A stretch of 40,314 bases of DNA from positions 1 through 40,314 of the forward strand of contig JAJZPJ010000002.1 of NCBI GenBank assembly GCA_021811225.1. The letters run 5' to 3'. The translations under genes and the position numbers were made by a program. This stretch comes from Pseudomonadota bacterium (lineage in GTDB: Bacteria; Pseudomonadota; Gammaproteobacteria; Burkholderiales; Rhodocyclaceae). Below the pieces are notes generated by a model, which saw only the letters and a program-made list of their open reading frames with translations, was not told where the DNA came from and made no database searches. Position 1 is the first letter of the stretch. The number at the start of each line of letters is the position of its first letter. This document shows positions 22,453 to 29,545 of this stretch, piece by piece.

Positions 22453-23320
22453 CGTTCCTCCTCGCCCGCTCCAGGGCAATCCCGGCGGCCCGGCAGACCA
22501 TCACGCCGGCCGTCCTGAGCCTGAATTCGCGGCTGCCGCGCTTGTCGTCGATCGGACTGCAGGCATCCCGCGCCGCGGCGGCCAGACGCGCCAGCGCGGC
22601 GGCATCCACCTTCGTGCCGATCAGCGCGGCGGCCGCCGCGGGCACCAGCAGGGCGCGGCTGGCGACCGCACCGAGTGCGACGCGCGCCTGGGTGCAGATG
22701 CCCTGGGCGTCGAGCGTGAGATTCACCCCGGCGCCGACCACGGCGATGTCCATCTCGCTGCGCGGCGTGAAACGCAGATAGGCGTCGCCCGAGCGCAGCG
22801 GCCGCGGCGGCAACAGCAACGAAGTGACGATCTCGCCGACGGCGAGCGAAGTCTTGCCCGGCCCGACGACGACGGTCTCCACCGCCGCCTCGCGCGCGCC
22901 GTGCGGACCGACGATGCGGGCGACGGCGCCGGCGGCGATCAGCGCCGGCACGCTGTCCGCCGCGGGCGAAGCGTTGCACAGATTGCCGCCGACGGTGGCG
23001 CGGCCCTTGACCTGGAGCGAGCCGATCAGCCTGACGCCATCGACCACGCCCGGCCAACGCTTGGCGAAATCCGCATGCTCGATCAACTGCATGCCGGTGA
23101 CCGCCGCCCCGATACGGTAGCCGCCGTTCCCGGCGACGATCTCGCCCAGCTCGGGGACGGCCTTGATGTCGACCAGCAGTTCCGGCTGGATGCGCCCGGT
23201 GCGCATCTGGATCAACAGATCCGTGCCGCCGGCCAGCACCCTCGCCCGGCCCTTAGCACCCGAGAGCAGGGCCACCGCCTCCGCCAGCGTTTTCGGTGCT
23301 TCATAGCGCAGCTCGCTCAT
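22445..23320 (-). CDS. Molybdenum hydroxylase, FAD-binding medium subunit
   Basis: 291-residue FAD subunit of a xanthine dehydrogenase-type enzyme. The FAD pyrophosphate loops are VLAGGTDLLIQMR and ATVGGNLCNASPAADSVPAL, followed by the CO_deh_flav_C domain (YLRFTPRSEMDIAVVGAGV). No [4Fe-4S] insertion of the 4-hydroxybenzoyl-CoA reductase type is present, which argues against that enzyme. It is the first gene of the operon. A sigma-70-like promoter lies about 50-77 bases upstream and AGGAA precedes the ATG at 23320. The gene is codirectional with, and immediately downstream of, the truncated GGDEF-EAL gene. Confidence 0.93.
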   Translation of the reverse strand: MSELRYEAPKTLAEAVALLSGAKGRARVLAGGTDLLIQMRTGRIQPELLVDIKAVPELGEIVAGNGGYRIGAAVTGMQLIEHADFAKRWPGVVDGVRLIGSLQVKGRATVGGNLCNASPAADSVPALIAAGAVARIVGPHGAREAAVETVVVGPGKTSLAVGEIVTSLLLPPRPLRSGDAYLRFTPRSEMDIAVVGAGVNLTLDAQGICTQARVALGAVASRALLVPAAAAALIGTKVDAAALARLAAAARDACSPIDDKRGSREFRLRTAGVMVCRAAGIALERARRNDG

Positions 23321-23368
23321 TGCCTATTCCTGGTTGCCCTGGTTGCTGTCGATGGAGCGCAACGGTCG

Positions 23369-23397
23369 AGTTTATTAGCTTGGCTCGGGATTGGCAA
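23369..23397 (-). promoter_or_regulatory. Promoter of the molybdenum hydroxylase operon
   Basis: On the minus strand TTGCCA (23397-23392) and TAAACT (23374-23369) are separated by exactly 17 bases, five and four matches to the sigma-70 hexamers. The predicted start near 23362 leaves a leader of about 42 nt to the FAD-subunit ATG. The -35 box abuts the restored stop codon of the GGDEF-EAL frame (23400-23398). Confidence 0.5.
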
Positions 23398-25171
23398 TCA
23401 GTGCCGGACCGGAAAGCATCGGCGCGCCCGCAGCATTTCGGTGGCATTCTCTGCCGGCAGCGGCAGGCTGAAGTGGTAGCCCTGGGCGTCATCGCAGGTC
23501 CAGGTGCGCAGCAGACCCCCCTTGCTCGGCGGTCTCCACCCCTTCCGCGATGGTCTTCAGATCGAGGCTGCGTGCCAGGCCGATCACCGTCCGGGCGATC
23601 GCTGCGTCGTGCCGGTCGACGACGATGCCGCGGACGAAGGACTGGTCGATCTTCAGCACGTCGATGGGAAAGCGCTTCAGGTAACTGAGGCTGGAAAAAC
23701 CCGTGCCGAAATCGTCCAGGGCGATGCGCAGGCCGCATTCCTTGAGCGCGCCGAGCAGGCGCAGGGTCTCCTCGGGATCGTGCATCGCCATGCTCTCGGT
23801 GATCTCGACTTCGAGCAATCCCGCGTCGAGACCGGTTTGCGCCAGCACCCGCCGGATCGCGTCGGCGAGACCCTTGTGCCGGAACTGCCGGGCGGAAATA
23901 TTCACCGCCATCCTCAGCTGCGGCAGCCCGGCCTCCCGCCAGGACTGGGCCTGGGCGCAGGCCGACGCCAGCACCCATTCCCCGATCGGCACGATCAGGC
24001 CGGTGTCCTCGGCGATGGCGATGAAGCGGTCGGGCGACACCAGGCCGAGTTCCGGATGCCGCCAGCGCAGCAGTGCCTCGACGCCGACGATGGCGCCGCT
24101 ATCCAGGGAGATCTGCGGCTGATAATGGAGCAGCAATTCCTGCCGCTCCAGGGCGTGGCGCAACTTGGTCTCCAGCGACAGCCGCTGATCCAGCCGGACG
24201 TTGATCTCCTTCTGGTAGAGCTGGAAACGGTTGCGCCCGCCCTCTTTGGCGCGGTACATCGCGGCATCGGCATTCTTGAGCAAGGTGCCGGCGTCCCGCC
24301 CGTCGCGCGGATAGAGGCTGGCGCCGATGCCGCAGCTCACGTGCAACTCGTGTCCGGCGACCTGGTATTGGCCCGACACCGCCGACAGGATGCGGCCCAT
24401 CGCGACCAGCACATCCTGATCCGACGCCGGCTCGACGAGGATCAGCGCGAACTCGTCGCCGCCCGTCCGGGCGAGGGTATCGACGTCGCGCACGCACGCC
24501 GAGATCTTTGCCGCGACCGCATTCAGCAGCTGATCGCCGACGGCATGGCCCAGACTGTCGTTCACGTCCTTGAAGCGATCGAGATCGATCAGCACGATCG
24601 CCATCTGCTCGTCGTTTCTGCCGGCCCGGACGAGCGCGCGCTCCAGCCGCTCGTTGAGCAGGCTGCGGTTGGCCAGGCCGGTGAGCGCATCGTGGCTCGC
24701 CTGGTGCAGGAGTTCGGTCCGGTAATTGACCTGCTCGTCGATGTCGGTGACCACCAGCAGCAGACGCTGGGGTTCGCCCGAGCCGTCGCGGAGCAGCGCG
24801 ACGCTCAGATGCACCCAGACCGGGCTGCCGTCCTTCCTGAGATAGCGATGCTCCCGAACCAGATTGTCGGACCCGCCCTGCAGGAAGGCGTCGGTCGCCG
24901 CGAGACTCGCGGCGAGATCATCGGGATGCGTGATCTCCCGGCTGCTCATGCCGAGCATTTCCTCCCGGGTGAATCCGGTGATCTCGCAAAGCTTGCGATT
25001 GACCGCCAGATAGCGTCCTTCCAGGTTCTGCTCGCAAGCCCCGAAGGGCGCGTGTTCGAAGGCGGCGCGGTAGGGCTCCTCGCCCGCCAGCAAGAACACC
25101 AGCGCCTTGCGCTCCGGAGTGGGCGTTGCGGACGGAGCAGCCGGGCTGCCGGAGATTGAAGCGGTTTCCAT
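23398..25171 (-). pseudogene. PAS-GGDEF-EAL cyclic-di-GMP protein, EAL domain frameshifted
   Basis: As written, the frame ends at 23489 after 560 residues. A PAS sensor (about 32-148) is followed by a GGDEF domain with intact GGDEF at 237-241 and an inhibitory I-site RDVD at 228-231. The EAL domain begins with VEALLRW at 364-370 and runs through AEGVET. A run of six G on the minus strand (23521-23516) then shifts the frame. With five G, translation would continue into DDAQGYHFSLPLPAEN, the normal EAL end, and stop at 23398. It could be a real disabling mutation, a switchable homopolymer or a sequencing error. The diguanylate cyclase half should be unaffected. The ATG at 25171 is a likely but not certain start; 25246 is an alternative. 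Confidence 0.8.
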
Positions 25172-25269
25172 GTGTCTCGCAGTTTTTTCTGAGACCGGGC
25201 CGCGCGGCCTGCGGGTCGAAGGCGGCCGCCGGGCATGTTCAGCCATGTTCAGCCGCGACGGCTTGGCGA

Positions 25270-25297
25270 AGAATATGCCATTTCCATATCTTGTCAA
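25270..25297 (-). promoter_or_regulatory. Promoter of the GGDEF-EAL gene
   Basis: On the minus strand a perfect -35 TTGACA (25297-25292) and TATTCT (25275-25270) are spaced 16 bases apart. The predicted start near 25262 leaves both ATG candidates (25246 and 25171) usable and excludes the longest open frame starting at 25297. The rest of the 220-base divergent gap contains the xth upstream region, where TATCAT at 25332 could be a plus-strand -10 without a good -35. Confidence 0.6.
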
Positions 25298-25391
25298 GGC
25301 GCGCGAACCTGGCCGCCGGGCGAAAATCGATTATCATCGCTGCGCCGCGCACGCACGCCATCCTGAGCCGGAATTTCGCTGGAGCCAGCAG

Positions 25392-26189
25392 ATGAAAATC
25401 GCCACCTGGAACGTCAACTCGCTCAAGCTCAGGCTGCCGCAGGTGCTCGAGTGGCTGGGTGCGCATCAGCCCGACTTGCTCTGCCTGCAGGAGACCAAGC
25501 TCGAGGACCGGAATTTCCCGGTCGGGGAAATCGAGGCGGCCGGCTACCGGGCCGTATTCAGCGGCCAGAAGACTTACAACGGCGTCGCCATTCTCTCGCG
25601 CGAGCCCTTGCAGGACGTCGTCCGCGGCATCGGCGGCTTCGCCGACGAGCAGCAGCGCGTCATCAGCGCCAGCCTGACGACGCTCTCCGGGCCGCTGCGC
25701 ATCGTCTGCGCCTACGTCCCCAACGGTCAGAGCATCGACTCCGACAAATACCGCTACAAGCTCGGGTGGCTCGCCGCACTGACCGGCTGGCTGCGCGGCG
25801 AGCTGCAGAAGCATCCGCGTCTGGTGCTCGCCGGCGACTTCAACATCGCCCCCGAAGATCGCGACGTGCACGACCCGGAGGCCTGGAAGGATCAGGTGCT
25901 GTGCAGCGAACCGGAGCGCGCCGCCTTGCGCGAATTGCTGGCGCTGGGATTGGTCGATGCCTACCGCCGCTTCGAGCAGCCGGAGAAGAGCTACAGTTGG
26001 TGGGACTACCGGATGATGGCCTTCCGCCGCAACCGCGGGCTGCGCATCGACCTGATCCTGCTCTCGGCTATGCTGGCGGAGTCATGCACCGCTTGCGGCA
26101 TCGACAAGGAGGCGCGCCGGGTGGAGCGGCCGTCGGATCACGCCCCGGTCGATTGCCGACTGAGCTGGGACGGGACAAGCGGCAATTAG
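25392..26189 (+). CDS. xth: Exodeoxyribonuclease III / AP endonuclease
   Basis: 265-residue member of the ExoIII/APE endonuclease family, cutting DNA 5' of abasic sites in base-excision repair and acting as a 3'-5' exonuclease. MKIATWNVNSLKLRL contains the metal-site Asn. LLCLQETKL gives the catalytic Glu, then KTYNGVAILSR, the LAGDFNIAPEDRDVHDP catalytic Asp-Asn stretch, YSWWDYR and the terminal SDHAPV with the catalytic Asp-His pair. The ATG at 25392 is the family start; upstream open frame is antisense to the neighbouring gene. It is divergent from the GGDEF-EAL gene and followed 47 bases later by a small DUF2892 gene. Confidence 0.96.
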   Translation: MKIATWNVNSLKLRLPQVLEWLGAHQPDLLCLQETKLEDRNFPVGEIEAAGYRAVFSGQKTYNGVAILSREPLQDVVRGIGGFADEQQRVISASLTTLSGPLRIVCAYVPNGQSIDSDKYRYKLGWLAALTGWLRGELQKHPRLVLAGDFNIAPEDRDVHDPEAWKDQVLCSEPERAALRELLALGLVDAYRRFEQPEKSYSWWDYRMMAFRRNRGLRIDLILLSAMLAESCTACGIDKEARRVERPSDHAPVDCRLSWDGTSGN

Positions 26190-26236
26190 CATGATCTAAT
26201 ATGGCCTCGTAATAACCACCTTGAAGGAGAACGATC

Positions 26237-26428
26237 TTGAAAATCAATGTCGGCGGCATCGACCGCAGCTTGCGCATCATCGTCGGCCTGGCGCTGATCG
26301 CCTGGGCCATCTTCGGCGGTCCGGTGTGGGCCTGGATCGGCGTCGTGCCGCTGGCCACCGGCCTGTTCAAGTTCTGCCCGTTCTACACCCTGCTGGGCCT
26401 GAACACCTGCCCGACCAAAAAGCAATGA
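26237..26428 (+). CDS. DUF2892 (YgaP-like) small membrane protein
   Basis: 63-residue DUF2892 protein with two probable transmembrane helices (about 11-27 and 30-45, rich in Leu/Ile/Trp) and the family ending KFCPFYTLLGLNTCPTKK, with two conserved cysteines. The start is TTG at 26237, supported by AAGGAGA six bases upstream; no in-frame ATG is available. The function of free-standing DUF2892 proteins is not established; in YgaP a similar segment anchors a rhodanese. TAATAT at 26197 could be its own -10 box. It converges on rsmA, with 17 bases between the stops. Confidence 0.85.
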   Translation: MKINVGGIDRSLRIIVGLALIAWAIFGGPVWAWIGVVPLATGLFKFCPFYTLLGLNTCPTKKQ

Positions 26429-26432
26429 GCCC

Positions 26433-26445
26433 GGCCTAGCCGGAG
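26433..26445. terminator. Short hairpin between convergent genes
   Basis: CCGGC-CTA-GCCGG forms a five-bp stem in the 17 bases separating the DUF2892 and rsmA stop codons. It is the only secondary-structure candidate for ending either transcript here. It is small, without a T-run, so it may not function alone. Confidence 0.3.
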
Positions 26446-27234
26446 CTAAGCGGCCAGGCAGTTGGCGATGCGCACGAAGTCGGCCACCGCCAACTCTTCT
26501 GCGCGGGCGCCGGGGGAGATGCCGAGCCGTTCGAGGGGGGCCGCATCGATCAGCCCGCGCAGGGTGTTCCTGAGCATCTTGCGCCGCTGGCCGAAGGCGG
26601 CGGCAACGACCCGGGCGAACAGCGCCTCGTCCGCCGCCGCCAGCGCGGCGGCGGGACGGGGAATCATCCGGACGATGGCGGAGTCCACCTTGGGCGCCGG
26701 ATCGAAGGCCTCGGCCGGCACGTCGAACAGGCGCTCCATCTCGAAGCGATATTGCAGCATCACCGACAGCCGCCCGTAGTCGCCGTTCCCGGGCGGGGCG
26801 ACCATGCGCATGACCACCTCCCGCTGCAGCATGAAGTGCATGTCGCGCAGCAGCGGCGCGTACTGCGCCAGGTGGAACAGCAGCGGCGTCGAGATGTTGT
26901 AGGGCAGGTTGCCGACCACGCGCAGGCCGGGCTGGCTGCCGGCGCCGGCAGCCAGCCCGGCGAAATCGAACTTCAGGGCGTCGCCCTCGTGGATCGTCAG
27001 GCGCTCCGGCAAAAAGCGCTGGCGCAGGCGGGCGATCAGGTCGCGGTCGATCTCGACCACGTCGAGATGTCCGAGCCGCTCGGCCAGCGGCGCGGTCAGG
27101 GCGCCCAGTCCCGGCCCGATCTCGACCAGCCGGTCGCCGGCCCGGGGGGCGATGGCGGCGACGATCCGGTCGATGACGGCCTGCGCGACCAGGAAGTTCT
27201 GGCCGAAGCGCTTTCTCGGAATATGTCCCTTCAT
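26446..27234 (-). CDS. rsmA: 16S rRNA dimethyladenosine transferase RsmA (KsgA)
   Basis: 262-residue SAM-dependent enzyme that dimethylates A1518 and A1519 of 16S rRNA during 30S maturation. RKRFGQNFL is the N-terminal signature. Motif I is EIGPGLGALT, the acidic VVEIDRDLI strand binds SAM, and the catalytic motif IV is NLPYNIS. The C-terminal helical domain has FGQRRKMLRNTLRG. The start ATG at 27234 overlaps the pdxA stop (ATGA). It closes the minus-strand run lptD-surA-pdxA-rsmA, whose order matches E. coli. No apaG or apaH follows here. Confidence 0.96.
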   Translation of the reverse strand: MKGHIPRKRFGQNFLVAQAVIDRIVAAIAPRAGDRLVEIGPGLGALTAPLAERLGHLDVVEIDRDLIARLRQRFLPERLTIHEGDALKFDFAGLAAGAGSQPGLRVVGNLPYNISTPLLFHLAQYAPLLRDMHFMLQREVVMRMVAPPGNGDYGRLSVMLQYRFEMERLFDVPAEAFDPAPKVDSAIVRMIPRPAAALAAADEALFARVVAAAFGQRRKMLRNTLRGLIDAAPLERLGISPGARAEELAVADFVRIANCLAA

Positions 27235-28208
27235 GCGCGCGCCAGACTGATCGCCGCCTCGATCGCGGCGAACAGGCTGTGCGGACTCGCCTGGCCGGTG
27301 CCGGCCAGTTCGAGCGCCGTGCCGTGATCGACCGAGGTGCGCACGATCGGCAGACCGAGCGTGATATTGACGCCCTCGTCGAAGGCGGCGAACTTGAGCA
27401 CCGCCAGCCCCTGGTCGTGATACATCGCCAGCTGGGCGTCGGAGCCCGCCAGCACGCGGCGGGTAAATAGCGTGTCGGCCGGCAGCGGCCCGACCAGATC
27501 CAGCCCCTCGCTGCGCAGCGCCTCCAGCACCGGGGCGATCACCTCGATCTCCTCCCGGCCCATGTGGCCGCCTTCGCCGGCGTGCGGATTCAAGCCGGCG
27601 ACCAGGATGCGCGGCCGGGCGATGCCGAACTTCGCGACCAGATCGTGGTGCAGGATGCGGATCGTCGTCGCCAGTTCCTCGCGCGTGATCGCCGCCGACA
27701 CGTCCTTCAGCGCCAGGTGCGTGGTCGCCAGCGCCACGCGCAGGCCGGCGCCGGCCAACATCATGACCACGCGCCGGGTGCCGGTGCGCGCCGCGAGATA
27801 TTCGGTGTGGCCGGTGAAGGGTATGCCGGCCTCGTTGATGATGCCCTTGTGCACCGGCGCCGTCGCCAGCGCCGCGAATTCTCCGGCGCTGCAGCCGGCC
27901 AGCGCCCGGTCGAGCAGCGCCAGCACGTAGCGGGCGTTGGCGGCATCGAGCCGGCCGGGCTGGGCGGGCGCCGCGAGCGGGACGTGCAGCAGTTCCAGCG
28001 CGCCGGCGGGCGCCGGTGCGCCGGCTCGATAATCGCTCAGCGCGAGGTCCAGGCCGAGCGCCCTGGCGCGCGTCTCCAGCAAGCCGCGGTCGCAAAGCAC
28101 CACCACGCGCCGGGAGAAGCGGCGCGCCGCGAGCGCGAGGCAGAGCTCGGGGCCGATCCCGGCGGGTTCGCCCGAGGTGACCGCGATCGGGCGGGACTCA
28201 CCATTCAC
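27231..28208 (-). CDS. pdxA: 4-hydroxythreonine-4-phosphate dehydrogenase PdxA
   Basis: 325-residue NAD-dependent dehydrogenase of pyridoxal-5'-phosphate biosynthesis, oxidising 4-phosphohydroxy-L-threonine. It has VTSGEPAGIGPEL at the start, APVHKGIINEAG, the FTGHTEYLA metal-site His, AGLNPHAGEGGHMGREE, and YHDQGLAVLKF with NITLGLPIVRTSVDHGTALELAG near the end, all diagnostic. Length is normal. The ATG at 28208 is five bases after the surA stop, and the stop overlaps rsmA, so expression depends on upstream promoters, probably the one before lptD. Confidence 0.96.
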   Translation of the reverse strand: MNGESRPIAVTSGEPAGIGPELCLALAARRFSRRVVVLCDRGLLETRARALGLDLALSDYRAGAPAPAGALELLHVPLAAPAQPGRLDAANARYVLALLDRALAGCSAGEFAALATAPVHKGIINEAGIPFTGHTEYLAARTGTRRVVMMLAGAGLRVALATTHLALKDVSAAITREELATTIRILHHDLVAKFGIARPRILVAGLNPHAGEGGHMGREEIEVIAPVLEALRSEGLDLVGPLPADTLFTRRVLAGSDAQLAMYHDQGLAVLKFAAFDEGVNITLGLPIVRTSVDHGTALELAGTGQASPHSLFAAIEAAISLARA

Positions 28209-28213
28209 GATGA

Positions 28214-29521
28214 TTACTTCTCGTCCAGCCGGTACTCGACATAGGCGCGGTCGCGCATCTCGCGCAGCCAGTCCTCGTAGGCCTCGTCCGACTTGCGCTC
28301 GCGCAGCGCCTGGCGCGCCAGTTGCCGCTTGCGCTCGGTCGAGACGGGCTCGACCCGGCGGCCGAGCACCTGGATCAGATGCCAGCCGTACTGGGTGCGC
28401 ACCGGCTGGCTGATCTCGTTGACCTTCAGCGCGTCCATCGCCCGCTGGAACTCGGGCACGGTGTCGCCCGGATAGAGCCAGCCCAGATCGCCGCCCTTGG
28501 CGGCGGAGAGGTCGTTGGAATAGAGACGGGCCAGTTCGGCGAAATCGGCGCCGTGTTCGAGCCGATCCCTGAGATCCAGCAGCTTGCGTTTGGCATCGGC
28601 GTCGGACACCAGCTCATTGACCTTGATCAGGATGTGGCGCGCGTGCGTCTCGACCACCGTCTTCGCCTCCTGGGCGCCGCCGCGGCGCGCGATCAGCTTG
28701 ATGATGTGGAATCCGGCCGGACTGCGCAGGATGCCGCTGACCTCCCCGGGCTGGAGCTTTGCCGCCGCATTGACGTAGAGATCGGGCAGCCGGTTCAGCG
28801 GCCGGAAACCGATGACGCCGCCGCTCAAGGCGTCGGGCGCGTCGGAATAGCTCGCCGCCACGCGGGCGAAATCGTCGCCGCGCTTGATCTGGGCCAGCGC
28901 CTGCTCGGCGCGGGCATGGATGCTCGCGAGCTGGGCGGGGCTCGCCTGCTCCGGCACGCGCAGCAGGATCTGGGACAGATTCAGCTCCTCGTTGGCGCCC
29001 GCGGCGTACTCGGGACTGGCCAGATAATTATTGACCTCGGCGTCGGAGACGGTGACGCGGCTATCCACCACGCGCTCGCGCAGCTTGCTGATGATCATCT
29101 CGTCGCGGATCTCCTCGCGGAACTTGGCCCAGGTCACCCCGTCCTTCTGCAGCGCCGCCCTGAACTCGGGCAGAGCCAGGTGGTTGGCCGTGGCGATGCG
29201 CTGCAGCGCCGCATCGAGCTGGTCGTCATCGACGTGGGTGGACGTCTCCTTGGCGTACTGCAGCTGGATGTCATCCATGATCATGCGCTCGAGCACCTGC
29301 TTTTCCAGCACTTGGTGCGGCGGCAGCGGCGTGCCCTGGGTGCGCAGCTGCCGCTCGACGCTGGCCAGGCGCGCGTTCAGTTCGTTCAAGGTGATGGCTT
29401 CGTCATTGACCACGGCGACGATCCGGTCGGCCAGGATCGGCTTATCCGGCTCGGCGGTCTGCGCCTGCGCAGCGGTCCCCAGCAGGAGCAAGGTCAGGAA
29501 AAGGAAGCGGAGTAATTTCAT
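28214..29521 (-). CDS. surA: Periplasmic chaperone/peptidyl-prolyl isomerase SurA
   Basis: 435-residue periplasmic chaperone for outer-membrane proteins, including LptD in E. coli. A signal peptide (MKLLRFLFLTLLLLGTAAQA, residues 1-20) precedes the chaperone domain (DRIVAVVNDEAITLNELNAR, residues 32-51). Two parvulin PPIase domains follow: ELNLSQILLRVPEQ...GFRPLNRLP...GFHIIKL and ARHILIKVNE...GDLGWLYPGDTVPEF...GWHLIQVLGRR. A C-terminal helix (AYEDWLREMRDRAYVEY) completes the fold. It is placed between lptD (24-base gap) and pdxA (five-base gap), the usual arrangement, so chaperone and client are made from one message. Confidence 0.95.
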   Translation of the reverse strand: MKLLRFLFLTLLLLGTAAQAQTAEPDKPILADRIVAVVNDEAITLNELNARLASVERQLRTQGTPLPPHQVLEKQVLERMIMDDIQLQYAKETSTHVDDDQLDAALQRIATANHLALPEFRAALQKDGVTWAKFREEIRDEMIISKLRERVVDSRVTVSDAEVNNYLASPEYAAGANEELNLSQILLRVPEQASPAQLASIHARAEQALAQIKRGDDFARVAASYSDAPDALSGGVIGFRPLNRLPDLYVNAAAKLQPGEVSGILRSPAGFHIIKLIARRGGAQEAKTVVETHARHILIKVNELVSDADAKRKLLDLRDRLEHGADFAELARLYSNDLSAAKGGDLGWLYPGDTVPEFQRAMDALKVNEISQPVRTQYGWHLIQVLGRRVEPVSTERKRQLARQALRERKSDEAYEDWLREMRDRAYVEYRLDEK

Positions 29522-29545
29522 GGGGGGTTCCGTTCACACTGGGTT

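Noticed and set aside
19697..23320. Aerobic CO dehydrogenase (coxMSL)
   Set aside because: Gene order fits, but the large subunit lacks the AYxCSFR loop needed for the Cu-Mo site, so I call it only a molybdenum hydroxylase.
22445..23320. 4-hydroxybenzoyl-CoA reductase FAD subunit
   Set aside because: The extra [4Fe-4S]-binding insertion typical of that subunit is missing.
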